This document shows, piece after piece, positions 6,701 through 7,936 of a stretch of 7,936 bases of DNA. This DNA comes from CAYZYO01 sp964482585. Its GTDB lineage: Bacteria > Bacillota > Syntrophomonadia > Syntrophomonadales > Syntrophomonadaceae. The stretch's first letter is position 1. The number at the start of each line of letters is the position of its first letter. The notes under the pieces were generated by a model. It made no database searches. It was not told where the DNA came from and was given only the letters and a program-made list of their open reading frames with translations. A program made the position numbers and the translations under genes. Location: assembly GCA_964482585.1 (NCBI GenBank), contig CAYZYO010000101.1, positions 1-7,936 on the forward strand, read 5' to 3'.

Positions 6701-7326
6701 AAAAAATAAGAGTCATTGCTGTTGATTCTCTAAATGGAGCTGTTAATGGATGGGAGACGGAAATAATGGCTTATCCGGTACCCCAGGAAAACGAAACCTT
6801 TATCGATATAAAAAATACACCTGCCCAGGAAGCAATTGAAAATCTTGCCGCCAAAGGAATTGTTTATGGATACGAAGATGGAACCTTCAGGCCTGACCAG
6901 GAAATAACCAGATTAGAGTTTATTATGATGATTACTTCCTATAAAAACCTGGAACCAGAATTGTTCGGGACCCAGAACTATTTCACTGACAGCAGCGAAA
7001 TTCCCTGGTGGGCTTTAGGTGCGGTTAATGCAGCACGGGAAAACGGGATAATAGAAGGGTACCCGGATAAGAGCTTCAGGGCTTACCAGGCGGTCAGCAG
7101 AACAGAGATGGCAGTTATTCTAGATCGTGCTTTTGGGGACCCAGGAATCTCCGGGGGACAGCTGCCGTATTATGATTACCAGAGGATACCTTTATGGGGT
7201 ATTACTTCAGTTTCCCGCGGCTACGAAAGAGGTTTCTTTGAAACTATGCTGGTAGACCATTTTCAGCCTTACAATACAGTCACCCGAGCCCAGGCTGCGG
7301 TTATACTAAACCAGATCCTGGATTAA
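3727..7326 (+). CDS. Secreted subtilisin-family (S8, KP-43-like) protease with SLH anchors
   Basis: This 1199-residue serine endopeptidase is predicted to be exported and held on the cell surface. Residues 1-30 are a signal peptide; the cysteine at 28 lacks a proper lipobox. The S8 domain spans about 45-365, with D71 (ADSGLD), H114 (DGHGTH), oxyanion N211 (GAGNSG) and S301 (GGTSMAA), all intact. There is no I9-type propeptide, because D71 follows the signal peptide by only 40 residues. Residues about 370-485 look like the jelly-roll barrel of KP-43-type proteases. Residues about 630-930 are beta-rich, with four related segments and PGD/PGM turns. SLH modules lie at about 1023-1066, 1085-1132 and 1148-1197, with the TRAE-type motif as TRLE, SRTE and TRAQ; these should bind secondary cell-wall polymer. 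The start is supported by AAGGGG at 3710-3715, 11 bases upstream, and by the signal peptide. The TAA stop lies inside a repeat copy. Its substrate is unknown. Confidence 0.93.
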   Translation: MNTIHKKWRQVIISLLLVFLVLFFYAPCLGSTVIPLNDRASDIIATSPLTGWDLLIPEGLDGKGQIVGIADSGLDKGSVSDIHPDLESEPGKMPKIVMLKPYTDRIIPDDPDGHGTHMAATIVGSGSASNGQYQGIAPGASLYFQALLDSNGKLKIPENLNTLFFPAYDAGIRIHVNGWGTINNTYGKTSAQVDKFVFSHPDFLPIFGAGNSGPGKGSLTSEANSKNALVVGSSQIPRPAFSMEARYADQVADSSSRGPTADGRIKPELMAPGSAVISACSSLITGNFKANEKYTRMGGTSMAAAVTGGAVAVVKEYLNQKMEMKNPASALIKALLINGARPFAGGPSEKGFGILDTAGTILALEESSFIMVDNETIKDKDILEYKINIPDTRGAFKATLVWTDPPAESGTGNALINNLDLTVRDPGGNLIHGNDFNNQETPDSKNNTEQVYIENPQKGEYLIRVEAAEIDEKYGEQMFSLVYGQTLQQSAITAISNEKITLESGIQLDGNKLNIKGVIDGLKSSSFKELVVGNVVYLGAESGYCFGRTWETGGVQLLPTGEGNLVVEINPRVREGGYYLDSGIIDESSDIIVNREPLSSFYNFPAGSQIKAAVNPVLQNLWQVSALYDEVTGYIADVDQEEQTLTLLKDKNQYRLAPWAIGSYTNYLVDSSAEEAPFGYGESADFSKLRPGMKISLFLSPGTQVIHYLKVERQLVSGRVKSIDSAGGELLLDTGKTYHIYPGTGIYKDFNETSLEAIMPGDRVTGLLLPDSSELLDLNAYSQVNYGRIIYFNEKQKTLYLIDNNNRFRILTLSSDAEAYRWGTLVETGSVEIAKWARVICNPVNEEVTRIDIAEIDEETSKKFLYFDTNNRSIRMTDGTSYQYHPATLVTRDGYMIYPEDLIPGDQVTITVLSAGGRHNTFLAAVKAELQKDVQKPHLTVSVYDFNGVLIVKGYTTADRISLYREDEQRQVIIPDEGGNFSRMYKKLEDEQKIRVIAVDSLNGAVNGWETEIMAYPVPQENETFIDIKNTPAQEAIENLAAKGIVYGYEDGTFRPDQEITRLEFIMMITSYKNLEPELFGTQNYFTDSSEIPWWALGAVNAARENGIIEGYPDKSFRAYQAVSRTEMAVILDRAFGDPGISGGQLPYYDYQRIPLWGITSVSRGYERGFFETMLVDHFQPYNTVTRAQAAVILNQILD

Positions 7327-7356
7327 CCACAGATCTACGCGGATTTACACGGATAT
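7322..7356 (+). repeat. Short 10-bp-step repeat, copy 5 (overlaps the protease stop codon)
   Basis: After ATTAA come CCACAGATCT, ACGCGGATTT and ACACGGATAT. The TAA of the leading ATTAACC is the protease stop codon (7324-7326), so the repeat begins inside the last codons of that gene. Confidence 0.85.
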
Positions 7357-7371
7357 TGTTTTGTATTTATA

Positions 7372-7395
7372 ATTAACCACGGATGACAGATTTTT
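7372..7395 (+). repeat. Short 10-bp-step repeat, copy 6 (shortened)
   Basis: ATTAACCACGGATG followed directly by ACAGATTTTT; the middle step is missing. It is the second of three copies in tandem between the protease and the GxxExxY gene. Confidence 0.75.
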
Positions 7396-7404
7396 CTGTT
7401 TTTT
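7386..7404 (+). terminator. Weak possible terminator of the protease gene
   Basis: ACAGA (7386-7390) can pair with TCTGT (7395-7399) over a TTTT loop, followed by a run of five T. The stem is short and AT-rich and lies inside a repeat copy, so activity is doubtful. No stronger hairpin is seen between the protease and the convergent gene. Confidence 0.25.
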
Positions 7405-7440
7405 ATTAACCACAGATTAAAACGGATAAACACAGATTTT
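7405..7440 (+). repeat. Short 10-bp-step repeat, copy 7
   Basis: After ATTAA come CCACAGATTA, AAACGGATAA and ACACAGATTT. It ends 14 bases from the stop codon of the minus-strand GxxExxY gene and forms the left flank of that gene. Confidence 0.82.
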
Positions 7441-7454
7441 TTTGTTTTTGAGAA

Positions 7455-7820
7455 TTATCTGATTATTCTTTTAATACTTACCTTTTTACCAAAGTTTATT
7501 ATCAGACCTAATTTGATTCCGGTTGCTTGTAGATAATTTATTAACTGGGCTTCATGTATGTTATCAATAACAGCAGCTACTTTAAGTTCAATGATTATTT
7601 TTCCATCTACCAGTAAATCAGCGAAGTATTCGCCTACAGGCTTAGCATCATAAAATACCTTTATTCCTTTTTGCTTTTCTACCTTAAATCCATTTTTCTC
7701 TAATTCAATTGCCAGTGCATTTTCATATACTTTTTCCAAAAAACCTGATCCCAGGGTATTATGAACTTTATAAGCGCAGCCTATTATCCTTTCTGTTAAC
7801 TCATTATATAAATACTCCAT
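7455..7820 (-). CDS. GxxExxY protein, PD-(D/E)XK nuclease-fold family
   Basis: This 121-residue protein matches the GxxExxY family (PDDEXK_3 type) over its whole length. The naming motif is G26-F-L-E29-K-V-Y32. The nuclease-like core has D68 (FADLLVD) and E78-L-K80 (IIELK), followed by AQLINYL (Q92) and LIINFG (106-111), all expected in intact members. The fold suggests a metal-dependent nuclease, but no substrate or role is established for the family to my knowledge. It is probably cytoplasmic, with no signal peptide or membrane segment. Translation starts at 7820; GGGG lies 9 bases upstream of the ATG on the minus strand. It converges with the protease and stands alone, bracketed by short-repeat copies pointing inward on both sides (7322-7440 and 7848-7883). 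No promoter is evident in the short upstream gap, so it may rely on a weak promoter within the repeat or on read-through. It may be part of a mobile or repeat-linked cassette; that is inference. Confidence 0.88.
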   Translation of the reverse strand: MEYLYNELTERIIGCAYKVHNTLGSGFLEKVYENALAIELEKNGFKVEKQKGIKVFYDAKPVGEYFADLLVDGKIIIELKVAAVIDNIHEAQLINYLQATGIKLGLIINFGKKVSIKRIIR

Positions 7821-7847
7821 ATATCACATCCCCAAAAAACCCAAAAG

Positions 7848-7883
7848 AAAATCCGTGTTCATCCGTGCTAATCTGTGGTTAAT
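7848..7883 (-). repeat. Short 10-bp-step repeat, copy 8 (inverted)
   Basis: On the minus strand it reads ATTAA, CCACAGATTA, GCACGGATGA, ACACGGATTT, three exact 10-base steps. It lies 27 bases upstream of the GxxExxY start codon and abuts the T-run of the terminator to its right. It is opposite in orientation to copies 5-7. Confidence 0.87.
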
Positions 7884-7909
7884 TAAAAAAGCACCCGATC
7901 AGGGTGCTT
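7884..7909 (-). terminator. Intrinsic terminator of a minus-strand gene beyond the right edge
   Basis: AAGCACCC (7889-7896) pairs with GGGTGCTT (7902-7909) over a 5-base loop. On the minus strand the stem is followed by a run of six T. It would end a transcript entering from the right. A minus-strand TAA at 7921-7923, preceded by an open frame of only four codons in view, could be the end of that gene, but too little is visible to call it. Confidence 0.82.
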
Positions 7910-7936
7910 AGCAATCTGCCTTATTTTTGTTGAACT

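Noticed and set aside
7322..7440. Three similar repeats in a row, considered as a CRISPR array
   Set aside because: Copies differ in length and sequence, gaps are unequal (15 and 9 bases) and T-rich rather than spacer-like, and there are no cas genes.

Overview
The window looks like chromosomal DNA of a Gram-positive-lineage anaerobe, most likely a Clostridia-class Firmicute of the Peptococcaceae or Syntrophomonadaceae type. The grounds are a secreted peptidoglycan amidase that mixes SH3b and copper-amine-oxidase-N-type domains, a secreted protease with S-layer-homology (SLH) anchors, sigma-A-like promoter hexamers, and a GAACCGTCCCC extragenic repeat at the left edge. The species cannot be named from this sequence.

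Layout. Positions 1-196 are an intergenic leader with an extragenic repeat fragment, an isolated TATAAT box and a small dyad. Positions 197-2557 (+) encode an exported multidomain N-acetylmuramoyl-L-alanine amidase, closed by a clear intrinsic terminator at 2582-2608. Positions 2609-3726 hold no recognisable gene. They are packed with dispersed repeats: three diverged copies of a unit of about 160 bp, two of which carry a near-consensus promoter, and a perfect 25-bp inverted repeat whose arms are themselves palindromic. Positions 3727-7326 (+) encode an exported subtilisin-family (S8) protease with a KP-43-like C-terminal barrel, a beta-rich repeat region and three SLH modules. Positions 7322-7440 hold three tandem copies of a short repeat. 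Positions 7455-7820 (-) encode a small GxxExxY protein (PD-(D/E)XK nuclease fold). Positions 7848-7883 hold the same short repeat in reverse orientation, followed by the terminator of a minus-strand gene beyond the right edge.

How it fits together. The two large genes are cell-envelope functions: peptidoglycan turnover and a surface-anchored protease. They have separate signals and do not form an operon. The feature that links the window is a short repeat built from 10-bp steps (CCACRGATKA / ACACRGATTW / ACACRGATTT). It occurs eight times in both orientations, only between genes, and brackets the small nuclease-fold gene in inverted orientation. The GxxExxY gene with its flanking repeats, and the promoter- and palindrome-bearing long version of the repeat, are the best candidates here for an undescribed mobile or repeat-maintenance system. 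That interpretation is inference; the repeats and their positions are read directly from the sequence.
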